DNA of 64,000 nt, taken from positions 75,245 to 139,244 of the forward strand of contig CAKQWF010000006.1 in NCBI GenBank assembly GCA_934277985.1. The letters run 5' to 3'. The notes under the pieces were generated by a model. It saw only the letters and a list, made by a program, of their open reading frames with translations, made no database searches and had not been told where the DNA came from. Shown here piece after piece: positions 27,649 through 37,370 of the stretch (its first letter is position 1; every line of letters starts with the position of its first letter). This DNA is from an uncultured Oxalobacter sp. GTDB taxonomy: Bacteria > Pseudomonadota > Gammaproteobacteria > Burkholderiales > Burkholderiaceae_D. A program made the translations under genes and the position numbers.

Positions 27649-28935
27649 ATGGATAATGCGCACTGGTTTGTCCTGACCGGCGGTCTTTTGCTGTTTATCG
27701 GCGTGACATCCTCTGTTTTGCGCCGGTTGCCTGTTTCCACATCGTTTCTGTATCTGGCCATCGGATTGCTGGTCGGACCGACCGGCTTGAATCTTTTTCA
27801 TTTCAATCCGCTGAAACAATCCGAATTTCTCGAGGCGCTGACCGAAGTGGCCGCGCTGATTTCGCTTTTTTCCGCCGGTGTCAAAATGCCGGTGCCTGTC
27901 AGGTTGTGGCGATGGCGGATGCCGATCTTGCTGGCTTCGGTTTCGATGGTGGTCAGCGTGACGCTGATTGCACTGTTTGCCTATTTCGTATTGCACCTGT
28001 CGGCAGGCGCAGCCATTTTGCTGGGTGCCATTGTCGCACCGACCGATCCGGTGCTGGCGACGGATGTCCAGAGTCGCCATCCCGGAGACCATGACAAGCT
28101 ACGTTTTGCGCTGACATGCGAGGCAGGTATGAACGACGGCAGCGCTTTTCCCTTCGTCGTGCTGGGTATGGGGCTGCTGGGATTGCACAAGATCGGTTTC
28201 ATGGGGTGGCGCTGGCTGTTTCTGGATGTGGTTTGGGCGACTCTGGGCGGTATCATGATCGGATGTATCGCCGGATATGGATTCGGACGGCTGATCAGTA
28301 CCGTCCACAAAAAATACCGGCAAGGGCTTCTGGACGATTTTCTCGGTCTCGGTCTGATCGGGGTGGTTTATGGCATATCCGAAATATGCCATGCATGGGG
28401 TTTTCTCGCGGTTTTCTTCGCCGCTGTCGCGTTGCGGCAGGCTGAATTCCGTGCTGCCCTGGTTTCAGGCGAACATGTCATAGAGGAAGTCGGAGTGGAA
28501 CCGGCAGGCGGTGAAAAATCATCGGGGCGGCGTGAATTCGCCTCGTTCGTCAGTTCGAGTTCACTTGTATTCAATGATTATCTGGAACGGCTCTCGGAAC
28601 TGGTGCTGATTCTGCTGGTAGGTGGCACCCTGTTCGTCAATTCATGGAGCTGGCGAGCGGTCGGGCTGGCGCTTTTCCTTTTTTTCATTGCCCGTCCATT
28701 GAGCGTATATATCGGTTTGTTGCCGATCAGGGGCGTCAAAAGGGTCAAGGGGCTGTCGGCATGGTTCGGCGTACGGGGGATCGGTTCGTTGTACTATCTG
28801 ATGTATGCCATCGACAAGGGACTGGCAGAACCGCTCGCGCTGGAGCTTATCCATTTGACCTTGATCGTCATCACCTTGTCGATTCTGTTGCACGGGATCA
28901 CCGTCAGACCGCTGTTGCACCGGTTCTGGAAATAG
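27649..28935 (+). CDS. Cation/proton antiporter, CPA1 family
   Basis: 428 residues with about twelve transmembrane helices. Typical CPA1 features are the TDP motif in GAIVAPTDPVLATDV and the acidic-site motif EAGMNDGSAFPFV, both required for ion exchange. A polar loop (about 275-305, GVEPAGGEKSSGRREF) precedes the last helices. Probably exchanges sodium or potassium for protons at the inner membrane; ion specificity cannot be read. Single gene. Confidence 0.9.
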   Translation: MDNAHWFVLTGGLLLFIGVTSSVLRRLPVSTSFLYLAIGLLVGPTGLNLFHFNPLKQSEFLEALTEVAALISLFSAGVKMPVPVRLWRWRMPILLASVSMVVSVTLIALFAYFVLHLSAGAAILLGAIVAPTDPVLATDVQSRHPGDHDKLRFALTCEAGMNDGSAFPFVVLGMGLLGLHKIGFMGWRWLFLDVVWATLGGIMIGCIAGYGFGRLISTVHKKYRQGLLDDFLGLGLIGVVYGISEICHAWGFLAVFFAAVALRQAEFRAALVSGEHVIEEVGVEPAGGEKSSGRREFASFVSSSSLVFNDYLERLSELVLILLVGGTLFVNSWSWRAVGLALFLFFIARPLSVYIGLLPIRGVKRVKGLSAWFGVRGIGSLYYLMYAIDKGLAEPLALELIHLTLIVITLSILLHGITVRPLLHRFWK

Positions 28936-28996
28936 ATGCGGTGCAGGCGGTGACGGTTGTGCGTTTATGCGTCGTGTCGCCACGTCGCATGCGCGG

Positions 28997-29179
28997 TCAG
29001 TCACTCCAGAGCTTGCCGGCGGTAGCCCAGTTTTCCTTTTTGACATCGTGCATGATGATATCGACGGCGCCCGGATCGCATTTCAGGGTCTTGCAGGTGG
29101 CTTCCGTAATGGCTTTGGCCAGTTCGCGTTTCTGTTCCACGGTGCGGCCTTCAAAGAGCTGGATATTGATGGTTGGCAT
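28997..29179 (-). CDS. 4-oxalocrotonate tautomerase family protein
   Basis: 60 residues starting MPTINIQLFEGRTVEQKRELA. Proline 2 becomes the catalytic N-terminal base after methionine removal. Length and the N-terminal signature match the small tautomerase family. No catechol-pathway genes are nearby, so the substrate is unknown. GAGGAAAC precedes the ATG. Confidence 0.88.
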   Translation of the reverse strand: MPTINIQLFEGRTVEQKRELAKAITEATCKTLKCDPGAVDIIMHDVKKENWATAGKLWSD

Positions 29180-29480
29180 GATGTTTCCTCGAAATGAATA
29201 AAGACGGTAAACGACAGTGCCGGATTATACGATACCCCTGCATCAAGCGGGGCACTTTGAAGCGCGCATAAAATCAATCGCTTAACGTCGCATGAAGAAG
29301 CGCTCTCCTTGCCGAAACACAGCGCTTCTTGTAAAATCCTTTGCTATTTTTACCATGTATGTAAACCGTGCCATCCGGCGGAACGGTCATCCGGAAGGCG
29401 CTCGCACGGGTTGCTGATATTTTCAGAACCGTTTTTCCCGATATTGCAGAGAAGTACATTTTCTATCATTGGAGCAGGAC
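29180..29480. other. 301 bp divergent region upstream of glyA
   Basis: No gene supported. An imperfect long hairpin may form between CCGTGC (29368) and GCACGG (29404) with CCGG pairs inside; it was compared with glycine, SAM, SAH and THF riboswitch features without a match. GGAG 7 bp before the glyA ATG is the ribosome site. Confidence 0.4.
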
Positions 29481-30728
29481 ATGTTTGCTAAAGACCACAC
29501 CATCGCTCAGGTCGATCCGGAGTTGTGGGACGCTATATTGCGTGAAAATACCCGTCAGGAAGATCACATCGAACTGATCGCTTCCGAAAACTATTGCTCG
29601 CCGGCGGTCATGCAGGCGCAGGGATCGCAGCTGACGAACAAATATGCGGAAGGCTATCCCGGCAGACGTTACTATGGCGGATGTGAATATGTCGATATCG
29701 CCGAACAACTGGCGATCGATCGTGTGAAGAAACTGTTTGGCGCTGAAGCGGCCAATGTCCAGCCCAATTCCGGTTCTCAGGCGAACCAGGCCATTTTCCT
29801 GGCGATGCTGCAACCCGGTGATACCATTATGGGGATGTCGCTTGCAGAAGGTGGCCACCTCACGCATGGCATGGCACTGAACATGTCGGGCAAGTGGTTC
29901 AACGTCGTTTCCTATGGTCTGAACGAAAAAGAGGAAATCGACTATGACAAGATGGAACAGCTGGCGCATGAACACAAGCCGAAACTGATCATCGCAGGCG
30001 CATCGGCTTATTCCCTGCGTATCGATTTCGAACGGTTTGCCAAGGTGGCCAAGGATGTCGGCGCTTTCTTTATGGTGGATATGGCGCATTATGCCGGTCT
30101 GATCGCCGCAGGTGTTTATCCGAATCCGGTACCTTATGCCGATTTCGTCACTTCCACCACGCACAAGTCGCTGCGCGGACCTCGTGGTGGTTTTATCCTG
30201 ATGAAACAGGAATTCGAACGCAAAATCAATTCAGCCGTTTTCCCGGGATTGCAGGGCGGTCCGCTGATGCATGTGATCGCTGCCAAGGCAGTCGCTTTCC
30301 AGGAAGCGCTCCAGCCTGCTTTCAAGACGTATCAGGAACAGGTCATCAAAAATGCCAGTGTGCTGTCGAAAACCCTGATCGATCGCGGTTTCCGTATCAT
30401 TTCCGGTCGTACGGAATCCCACGTCATGCTTGTCGATCTGCAAAGCAAGCACATTACCGGTCGTCAGGCCGAAACGATTTTGAACAGCGGTCACATTACT
30501 TGCAACAAGAATGCGATTCCGAACGATCCGCAGACACCGTTTGTGACATCCGGTATCCGTCTGGGCAGCCCGGCCATGACCACTCGCGGTTTCAAGGAAG
30601 CGGAATCGGCGATGGTCGGCAATCTGCTGGCCGATGTGATCGAGAATCCGGAAGATCAGGCCACGATCGAACGGGTTCGTGCCGAAGTCAAGAAACTGAC
30701 GACGGCTTTCCCGGTTTACCAGCATTGA
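29481..30728 (+). CDS. glyA: Serine hydroxymethyltransferase
   Basis: 415-residue PLP enzyme interconverting serine and glycine with tetrahydrofolate as C1 carrier. Motifs: [36 protein letters not shown], the PLP lysine in [15 protein letters not shown], and a C-terminal tetrahydrofolate region. In an oxalate specialist glycine and C1 balance is linked to glyoxylate and formate metabolism. Start chosen at the ATG after GGAGCAGGAC; an upstream in-frame ATG lacks a ribosome site. Confidence 0.98.
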   Translation: MFAKDHTIAQVDPELWDAILRENTRQEDHIELIASENYCSPAVMQAQGSQLTNKYAEGYPGRRYYGGCEYVDIAEQLAIDRVKKLFGAEAANVQPNSGSQANQAIFLAMLQPGDTIMGMSLAEGGHLTHGMALNMSGKWFNVVSYGLNEKEEIDYDKMEQLAHEHKPKLIIAGASAYSLRIDFERFAKVAKDVGAFFMVDMAHYAGLIAAGVYPNPVPYADFVTSTTHKSLRGPRGGFILMKQEFERKINSAVFPGLQGGPLMHVIAAKAVAFQEALQPAFKTYQEQVIKNASVLSKTLIDRGFRIISGRTESHVMLVDLQSKHITGRQAETILNSGHITCNKNAIPNDPQTPFVTSGIRLGSPAMTTRGFKEAESAMVGNLLADVIENPEDQATIERVRAEVKKLTTAFPVYQH

Positions 30729-30747
30729 GCCGGTTCGTTCAGGCAAG

Positions 30748-30777
30748 GCCACCTGTCAAGCAGGTGGCTTTTTTTTT
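30748..30777 (+). terminator. Terminator after glyA
   Basis: GCCACCTG / CAGGTGGC stem, 5-nt loop, nine T. Confidence 0.88.
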
Positions 30778-30831
30778 CCGGTACAATGCGGTTTCCATAT
30801 CCGCGAATCAGGATTTTGCAAAGGGGGAAGC

Positions 30832-31956
30832 ATGAGCGAGTCGAATACGTTCGACAGTCGGTCGTCTCTGACCGGACATGAATTTTTCATGAGACATGCG
30901 TTGGATCTGGCGAAAAATTGTTCCGTATTGACTTCGCCCAATCCGAAAGTCGGTTGTGTCATCGTCAAGGATGGACAGATCATCGGAGAAGGATTCACCC
31001 AGCCAGCGGGACAAAACCATGCCGAAATCCAGGCGCTTGCGGATGCCGCCAGACGTGGTGCGGACTGCGAGGGGGCGACGGTTTATGTCACGCTGGAGCC
31101 TTGTGCACATTATGGCAAAACGCCACCTTGTGCGGATGCGCTTGTTCGTGCGAAAGTTTCCTGTGTCGTGGCTGCCATGGAAGACCCGAACCGGCTGGTC
31201 GCAGGCAAGGGATTTGGCAAGCTGGAAGCCGCCGGCATTCGCGTTATTTGCGGGGTACTGGCGCGGGAAGCGCGGGAAATGAATCCGGGATTTTTCTCTC
31301 GCATCGAGCGTGGTCGTCCATGGGTGCGGATAAAAGTGGCAGCCAGTCTGGATGGGAAAACGGCGCTTTCCAACGGTGAGAGCCAGTGGATCACCTCGGA
31401 AAAGGCGAGAGAGGATGGTCATCGCTGGCGAATGCGGGCCGACGCGGTCATGACCGGTATCGGTACCGTTATCAGGGATAATCCGACATTGAATGTCCGG
31501 CTGCCAGATGTCGTCAGGCAACCGGTGCGTATCGTCGTGGACAGCCAGCTCAAGACGCCGCTGGATGCGCGGGTGCTGGAAAAGGGGATGACCTGGATAT
31601 TTTCGGCCAATGCCTCGCCATACAAGATCAGTGCGATGCAGGAAAAAGGCATTCAGGTTTTTTCGGCGATCAACAATACCGGGCGTGTGGATTTGGCGGA
31701 TATGATGCGCATTCTGGCGGAAAAGGAAATCAATGAAGTGCATGTCGAGGCAGGCGCGACGCTGAATGGCGCATTGCTTCAGGCCGGATTCGTCGACGAG
31801 ATGCTGATTTATCTGGCGCCATGCTTTTTGGGCAGCGGCAAAAACATGCTCAGTCTGAACCATATCGACAGGCTGGCCGACAAAATTTCGCTGGATTTCC
31901 GCGAAATCGTCCCGGTAGGGAACGATTTGCGGATTCTGGCAAGGTTGACACAATAG
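30832..31956 (+). CDS. ribD: Bifunctional riboflavin deaminase/reductase
   Basis: 374 residues. The N-terminal cytidine-deaminase fold has zinc motifs NHAEIQAL and EPCAHYGKTPPC; the C-terminal reductase domain begins near residue 160 (RPWVRIKVAASLDGKTA). Catalyses the deamination and NADPH reduction steps of riboflavin synthesis. Start after AAGGGGGAAGC. It leads a ribD-ribE pair separated by 10 bp. Confidence 0.97.
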   Translation: MSESNTFDSRSSLTGHEFFMRHALDLAKNCSVLTSPNPKVGCVIVKDGQIIGEGFTQPAGQNHAEIQALADAARRGADCEGATVYVTLEPCAHYGKTPPCADALVRAKVSCVVAAMEDPNRLVAGKGFGKLEAAGIRVICGVLAREAREMNPGFFSRIERGRPWVRIKVAASLDGKTALSNGESQWITSEKAREDGHRWRMRADAVMTGIGTVIRDNPTLNVRLPDVVRQPVRIVVDSQLKTPLDARVLEKGMTWIFSANASPYKISAMQEKGIQVFSAINNTGRVDLADMMRILAEKEINEVHVEAGATLNGALLQAGFVDEMLIYLAPCFLGSGKNMLSLNHIDRLADKISLDFREIVPVGNDLRILARLTQ

Positions 31957-31966
31957 GGAAAAGGAT

Positions 31967-32593
31967 ATGTTTACAGGTATCATCGAAGCGGTCGGTACCA
32001 TCCGCTCGGTCACGCCATCTGGTCAGGGAGAAAAAGCGGGGGTACGCCTCGATATCGATGCCGGTGCGCTTGGGATGCAAAATGTCCGCATCGGGGATTC
32101 GATTGCCGTCAACGGGGCATGCATGACCGTTGTCGAAAAAACGGATACCGGGTTTATGGTGGATGTCTCGCGTGAGAGTCTGGACAAAACGGCGGGACTG
32201 GACAAAACCGGAGAGGTCAATCTGGAAAAAGCGCTGGCTTTGGGTGACATGCTGGGGGGGCATCTGGTTTCCGGGCATGTCGATGGTATCGGTACCGTCA
32301 GGGTTTTCCGGCCCGTTGCGGAGTCATGGGAACTGGTTATCGAAGCGCCCCGTGTGCTGGGAAAGTTTCTTGCCTATAAAGGTTCCGTCGCGGTAAACGG
32401 TGTCTCGCTTACGGTAAACCGGGTACAGGATGAAACGACCGGTTGCCTGTTTTCGATCAATCTGATCCCGCACACGCTGGAAGTTACCACCCTGAAAAAT
32501 CTGGTGGAGGGGGCGCACGTGAATCTGGAAATCGACCTGATTGCACGGTATGTCGAACGGATGCTGTCGGCAGGAGAAAAAGCGGCCGGATAA
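31967..32593 (+). CDS. ribE: Riboflavin synthase, alpha subunit
   Basis: 208 residues with the two tandem lumazine-binding repeats of the family: MFTGIIEAVGTIRSV at the start, SIAVNGACMTV in repeat one, and SVAVNGVSLTVN in repeat two, plus GHLVSGHVDG. Dismutates two 6,7-dimethyl-8-ribityllumazine to riboflavin. Ribosome site AAAGGA. Convergent with the Sel1-repeat gene, 16 bp between stops. Confidence 0.97.
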   Translation: MFTGIIEAVGTIRSVTPSGQGEKAGVRLDIDAGALGMQNVRIGDSIAVNGACMTVVEKTDTGFMVDVSRESLDKTAGLDKTGEVNLEKALALGDMLGGHLVSGHVDGIGTVRVFRPVAESWELVIEAPRVLGKFLAYKGSVAVNGVSLTVNRVQDETTGCLFSINLIPHTLEVTTLKNLVEGAHVNLEIDLIARYVERMLSAGEKAAG

Positions 32594-32609
32594 AGTTTCG
32601 GTATGTTTC

Positions 32610-34148
32610 TTATGCCGGAGTCGTTGTGCTGCCGGAAACAGCTTCCTGCCCGTTGTCGGTAGCCATTTCTTCAGGCAAAAGTGTTTTCAGGCGGTACTGG
32701 CGCTGCCGGTAATTGCCTTCCGGTCCTTTCGGGCCGCAATCCACCTTTTCGAACAGACGGCTGATTCTTGAAAGAGTTTGGCGTTCATGGCCTGTCTGGA
32801 TCAGGATCAGTCGCCGCTTGCTGCGCCGGTAAAATTCGCGGATATCGACCAGTAGGCAATGTCCCTTGTCAGCGGCATGAATGTCCAGCAAAAGGGCTTC
32901 AGGGCGGGACAGGCCGAAGACAGCGGCCAGCTCGATGCGTGCCGCCAGAAACGGATGACTGCTGACAGCTTCCTGTGAGAGGTATTGCCGCGCCGTCACA
33001 GCCCATGAAGCCGGTTGCGCACGGGAAGCAATACGGTTCAATGCGATGGCCGCTTCCGTGTCGCCGTTGCTTGTGGCTTTCTGAAGCCAGTACACTGCCT
33101 GAATATCGCAGGATTCATCTTCCTTGCGATTTCGCCATGCGATCATGCCAAGGTCAAATTGTGCCTTCGGATGGCCGAGATTGGCGGCGATTTCCAGATA
33201 GCGTTGCGCATCGGCCATATTGCGTTGTGAAAATTCTGCCTTCTGGTAAATTTGCGACAGGGCATACCAGGCTTTTGCCATTCCCTGTTCACCTGCCTGT
33301 GCCAGCCAGCGGATCGCTTTTTTGAAACTGGTGGCGCCGGCACCGTCGGGTGTTCGCCGGCCGTTTTCGTCGATTCTTGCATACCACAGTCCCAGCAAAA
33401 AGGCCGCTTCGGCATTTTTGTGAAAGGCAGCGATTTCCCACATCGCAGGAATGTCGTCGTGATGTTTTTTTTCCCTGGCGAGCAATTTTCCGCAACGTAC
33501 CAAAAGATGAACGGATGCTTCATCCAGTGTATTCGTATCGGCTTGCGCGGAATTTTTCATGATGGTGCGTGCGATCGGCAGCGCATGCCGCAGAAAAGTA
33601 TCGTAATCCGCGTTTTCCCATGCGTAAGCGATCAGTGCCATTTTTGCATCGACGATTCCGGCATCGGCTGCACGGGCCGTCCATTCAAGGGCATGGTCCT
33701 TGATGGGCGACGATTTTTGGGAATGCTTTGCCAACTCGGCCAGAAGCCATTGCGCTTCCGGCATATCATGGCGGGCGACGGATTCCAGAATATCGATAGC
33801 TTCTCCACGTCTTTTTTCGTCATTGGCTGTATCGGAAGCCAGAATCAGTCTTGCCAACGTGAAGCCCGCCGCCATGCTGCCCTGGTGAAATGCCGTGCGG
33901 TACCATGGTTCCAGTTTGTGTCGTTCGGGAAAAGTCTGGATGGCGTCAAAAGCAATGTGTTCGCCGATCAACAACATGGCATCGGTATTGCCTTGCGTGG
34001 CTGCACGGCTTAGCCAGTGCAGCGCTGTCGGCAGACTTTGCGGCAGGCTTTTGCTGCCGAACAGATAACGTTTTCCCAGTGCATACTGGGATGTGGCGTT
34101 TCCGGCGCGTGCTTCGCGCAATAACTGCAATTCTTCCCGGCTGGCCAT
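32610..34148 (-). CDS. Sel1-repeat protein
   Basis: 512 residues built largely of Sel1-like (TPR-related) repeats: SQYALGKRYLFG, ALHWLSRAATQGNTDAM, EAQWLLAELAKH, EWTARAADAGIVDAKMAL, FKKAIRWLAQAGEQGMAKAWYALSQIYQ and YLEIAANLGHPKAQFDLGMIAWRN. The last 120 residues lack repeats and are charged (FYRRSKRRLILIQTGHERQTL). No signal peptide. Such solenoids mediate protein-protein contacts; partner unknown. Start at MASREELQ is chosen because upstream in-frame sequence has no repeat or ribosome site. Confidence 0.85.
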   Translation of the reverse strand: MASREELQLLREARAGNATSQYALGKRYLFGSKSLPQSLPTALHWLSRAATQGNTDAMLLIGEHIAFDAIQTFPERHKLEPWYRTAFHQGSMAAGFTLARLILASDTANDEKRRGEAIDILESVARHDMPEAQWLLAELAKHSQKSSPIKDHALEWTARAADAGIVDAKMALIAYAWENADYDTFLRHALPIARTIMKNSAQADTNTLDEASVHLLVRCGKLLAREKKHHDDIPAMWEIAAFHKNAEAAFLLGLWYARIDENGRRTPDGAGATSFKKAIRWLAQAGEQGMAKAWYALSQIYQKAEFSQRNMADAQRYLEIAANLGHPKAQFDLGMIAWRNRKEDESCDIQAVYWLQKATSNGDTEAAIALNRIASRAQPASWAVTARQYLSQEAVSSHPFLAARIELAAVFGLSRPEALLLDIHAADKGHCLLVDIREFYRRSKRRLILIQTGHERQTLSRISRLFEKVDCGPKGPEGNYRQRQYRLKTLLPEEMATDNGQEAVSGSTTTPA

Positions 34149-34508
34149 AGTCAAAAAACGGTTGAGTGGTTTTGGCGATACGGACAACGTACCAGGGGTC
34201 CGGATGCAAGGGCCGGTATCCATATCTCCTATGCGGGCCAGCAGTTGCCTCCAAACGGAATAAAAATGTCAGACGAACAATATTCGTGCGCACAAAAAGC
34301 ATTTTTTCTGTTTTTTTGATGAAAAGAAACTTTTTGTAACATAAATACAACATAACAGGCGAAAATTTGCTTGCTGGCAGAAGAAAGTGAACGGAACACG
34401 ATTTTTGTAAAAAGTCGGTTGCAAGGGGTTCTTTATTTTGTGCTTATCCGGATGTCCGAAAGAAAGGCTTCGACGGATTTTTACAAGTCTCTTTAAAGGG
34501 AAAACAAA
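34149..34508. other. 360 bp divergent promoter region of porin 1
   Basis: No gene seen. AT-rich, consistent with promoters for the Sel1 gene (minus) and a strongly expressed porin (plus). A long 5' leader is likely; the ribosome site AAAGGGAAAAC precedes the porin ATG. No operator was identified. Confidence 0.4.
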
Positions 34509-35633
34509 ATGAAGAAAACTCTCATTGCATTAGCCATTACAGGTGCGCTTGGCGGTCTGGCAAATGCCCAGTCCAATGTCGTGATTTACGGTGTGGTCGA
34601 TACCGGTTTCATCAAGGAAAACGGCTCCGATACCCGAATGGGATCGAATGTGGATAACCGTATCGGGTTCAGGGGATCGGAAGATCTGGGGGGCGGCATG
34701 AAAGCAACCTTTGAACTGGAACGCCGCTTTAATCTCAATGACGGTACGCTGGCACAGGAAGGAAAAGATTGGGATGGAGCAGCCAATGTCGGTCTGAAGG
34801 GAGATTCATGGGGCGCTGTTCGTCTGGGACGTGTCAATGAGCTGACGACCGAAACGCTCCGTACGCTGGATCCGTTTTACCAGTATGGTGTCGGTTCCAT
34901 GCTGTTGAGCACGCAACGTTCGGCTCGTATCGACAATACGATCCGGTATGACAGCCCGAGCTGGAGTGGTTTCAAGTTCGGTGCCAGCTATTCGCTGGGT
35001 GAAAACATGAAAGATGTGACCAAGACCGCTTATGATCCGAGCGACCGGAATCAGAACGGTTCGCAAGTCGAAGCGACAGCAGGCAATGTCAAATATGCCG
35101 GTGCGGACAATGACGGTTATGCCATCATGCTCGGTTATGATAACGGGCCGTTAACGTTGCTCGCCAACTGGAGTCGTCTGGCCGATTCGAAGAAATCGTA
35201 TGTCTGGAATCTCGGTGGTGCCTATACATTCGGTCCGGCCAGAGTTTCCCTGGCCTACGAACAGACCATGGACAAGGGATGGAAAGAAGGGGAAATTTCC
35301 ATCAGCTCCAAACAGCAGACATGGTTGCTCGGTCTGGAATGGTTGCTGGGGCCGGGTCGTCTGAATGCCTCGCTGAATTACGGCAAGGTCAAGGATGTGG
35401 ACTGGTCCGCTACCGATCATGACAGCAAGGATGTGAAAAAAGTGGCGTTGGGCTATACCTATGATTTGTCCAAGCGTACGTCCATTTATGGGATCGTCGC
35501 CTATACCGACTACGAAGACGATCAGATTGCGGGTTTTTACCGTGGCGAGGGCCTGAACAATCAGGGTGATCCGGCAAGTTACAACCGCGACAGTGTCACC
35601 GGCGTTCAGGTCGGTGTGACCCATCGCTTCTGA
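34509..35633 (+). CDS. Outer-membrane porin, Burkholderiales type
   Basis: 374 residues. Signal peptide MKKTLIALAITGALGGLANA, then the family start QSNVVIYGVVDTGFIKENG. Typical motifs are NRIGFRGSEDLGGGMKATFELERRF, VGLKGDSWGAVRLGR, and the C-terminal GVQVGVTHRF with a terminal phenylalanine needed for BAM assembly. Forms a 16-strand trimeric channel for small solutes. Paralogue of the porin 0.4 kb downstream; each has its own leader and terminator. Might admit oxalate, but nothing in sequence proves this. Confidence 0.95.
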   Translation: MKKTLIALAITGALGGLANAQSNVVIYGVVDTGFIKENGSDTRMGSNVDNRIGFRGSEDLGGGMKATFELERRFNLNDGTLAQEGKDWDGAANVGLKGDSWGAVRLGRVNELTTETLRTLDPFYQYGVGSMLLSTQRSARIDNTIRYDSPSWSGFKFGASYSLGENMKDVTKTAYDPSDRNQNGSQVEATAGNVKYAGADNDGYAIMLGYDNGPLTLLANWSRLADSKKSYVWNLGGAYTFGPARVSLAYEQTMDKGWKEGEISISSKQQTWLLGLEWLLGPGRLNASLNYGKVKDVDWSATDHDSKDVKKVALGYTYDLSKRTSIYGIVAYTDYEDDQIAGFYRGEGLNNQGDPASYNRDSVTGVQVGVTHRF

Positions 35634-35654
35634 CGATACCGGTCGGCAGTTTGG

Positions 35655-35683
35655 AAAAGGACATCCAAGGATGTCCTTTTTTT
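35655..35683 (+). terminator. Terminator after porin 1
   Basis: AAAAGGACAT / ATGTCCTTTT with loop CCAAGG and seven T. Confidence 0.85.
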
Positions 35684-36028
35684 CATCTGGAAAGTCCGGA
35701 CGAACGCCGTGCGAGGGGAAAAGGCGTGTACGGGCCGCTGAAACAGGATATTCCGGTGTAAAAAGAGTTACTGCACAACGACTTGAACGGCATTCTTCAT
35801 CTTTTGCAATGCATGGTGGAAAAACGGGAAACAGGTGCTTTCAGTGTGATCTAAAAACAACATTTTTTGCGTTTTTGAGACACTTTTTGATGTTTTTTTC
35901 AAAATAAACGACAAATTGATTACATTGATTTCCATCAAAAGGTATCTTTCACTCATCCGAGTAGCTTGAATGACCTGAACAGCTGTTCTGGATTTTAAAG
36001 GACCTATTAAAGTAAAAGGGAAGGCAAA
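35684..36028. other. 345 bp leader region of porin 2
   Basis: No gene on the plus strand. Strongly AT-rich between 35850 and 36000. The ribosome site AAGGGAAGGC lies 4-13 bp before the porin 2 ATG. The open frame covering the minus strand of porin 2 and this region is a codon-bias shadow. Confidence 0.4.
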
Positions 36029-37120
36029 ATGAAAAAGACTCTTATCGCATTGGCTGTGCTGGGTGCTGCCGCCGGCGTAGCACATGCCCAATCCAACGTC
36101 ACCATCTACGGTGTCGTCGATACCGGTTACATCAAGAAATCCGGTCATGACGTAGAAATGGGCGAAAACGTCAACAACCGTTTGGGCTTCCGTGGTGTTG
36201 AAGACCTCGGCTCCGGCATGAAAGCCACGTTCGAACTGGAAAGACGTTTCAACCTGAACAACGGTAGCTCCAAGGAAAATTTTACTAAACAGGGCAACAA
36301 ATACCAGGACTGGGACGGTCTGGCCAACGTCGGTCTGAAGGGCGATGCGTGGGGTGCTGTTCGTCTGGGTGTTGTCAATGAGCTGACGACCGAAACCATC
36401 CGTAAATTCGATCCGTTCTATCAGTATGGTGTTGCAGGCATGATCGAAGGTACGCAGCGTTCCCGTGCTATTGAAGATACCATCCGTTACGACAGCCCGA
36501 ACTGGAATGGCTTCCACTTCGGTGCTACTTACTCGCTGGGCGGCAACACCGACAGCGAATCCATCAGTGGAACGATGAGAGATGTAAAAGGAGCTGGTGC
36601 CGACAACGACGGTTACGGTATCATGCTCGGTTACGACAATGGTCCGTTGGCTTTGGTCGGTAACTGGAGCCGTCTGGCTGACTCCAAGGATTCCTCTGTA
36701 TGGAACTTGGGTGCTGCTTACCGCTTTGGCGATGCCAAGGTCGAATTGCTGTATCAACAGACCAAGGACAAAGGCTGGTACAAGGGTGAACAGGCCGACT
36801 GGAAAGAAGTCGCAGCCTATACTAACGTTAATGAACTGAAACAGAAACAGTGGTTGCTGGGTCTGGAATGGAAACTGGGTCCGGGTCGCCTGAATGCTTC
36901 CGCACAGTGGATGGAAGTCGAAGCCAACGGTGGTGCCCATGTCAGCGACAAGGACATCTACAAATACGGCATCGGTTATACCTATGACCTGTCCAAACGC
37001 ACGGCTATCTACGGCAACATTGCTTACACCGACTATGATGACGAATCTGTTGCCAATATTTACGGTGACGTCGAAGACAGCGTAACGGCAGTTCAGGTCG
37101 GTATCACCCACAAGTTCTGA
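36029..37120 (+). CDS. Outer-membrane porin, Burkholderiales type (second copy)
   Basis: 363 residues, same architecture as porin 1: signal MKKTLIALAVLGAAAGVAHA, QSNVTIYGVVDTGYIKKSG, VNNRLGFRGVEDLGSGMKATFELERRF, and a C-terminal VQVGITHKF. The two differ mainly in surface loops (for example residues about 85-97 and 265-275). Codon choice is much more uniform than in porin 1 (mostly GGT, CGT, AAC, CTG), which suggests very high expression. Own terminator downstream. Confidence 0.95.
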   Translation: MKKTLIALAVLGAAAGVAHAQSNVTIYGVVDTGYIKKSGHDVEMGENVNNRLGFRGVEDLGSGMKATFELERRFNLNNGSSKENFTKQGNKYQDWDGLANVGLKGDAWGAVRLGVVNELTTETIRKFDPFYQYGVAGMIEGTQRSRAIEDTIRYDSPNWNGFHFGATYSLGGNTDSESISGTMRDVKGAGADNDGYGIMLGYDNGPLALVGNWSRLADSKDSSVWNLGAAYRFGDAKVELLYQQTKDKGWYKGEQADWKEVAAYTNVNELKQKQWLLGLEWKLGPGRLNASAQWMEVEANGGAHVSDKDIYKYGIGYTYDLSKRTAIYGNIAYTDYDDESVANIYGDVEDSVTAVQVGITHKF

Positions 37121-37173
37121 TTGCTGAATGCAGAACCGGTTTCGGCCGGTTTTGTCTGAATGCAGATGAACCG

Positions 37174-37206
37174 AAAAGCACCTCTCATGCAGAGGTGCTT
37201 TTTTTT
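37174..37206 (+). terminator. Terminator after porin 2
   Basis: AAGCACCTCT / AGAGGTGCTT, 10-bp stem, 5-nt loop, eight T. Confidence 0.9.
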
Positions 37207-37370
37207 ATACATGCCGATACAGCATGTTGTAACGGTTTTTTACAAATGCAGGCGGGTCAGTCGTGGTGACTTGTGATAGGCTACGTGTCTGGCAGAACGG
37301 ATCTGCCGGAAAGATTCGGGGCGCAAGGATGGTTCCTGTGCGTGAGTGTTGACGGGATTGAGGGTTTCTT

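Noticed and set aside
29368..29411. Riboswitch in the glyA leader
   Set aside because: A hairpin is possible, but glycine, SAM, SAH and THF riboswitch core sequences are absent.
35768..37111. 447-codon minus-strand frame opposite porin 2
   Set aside because: Codon-bias shadow; porin 2 is certain on the plus strand.
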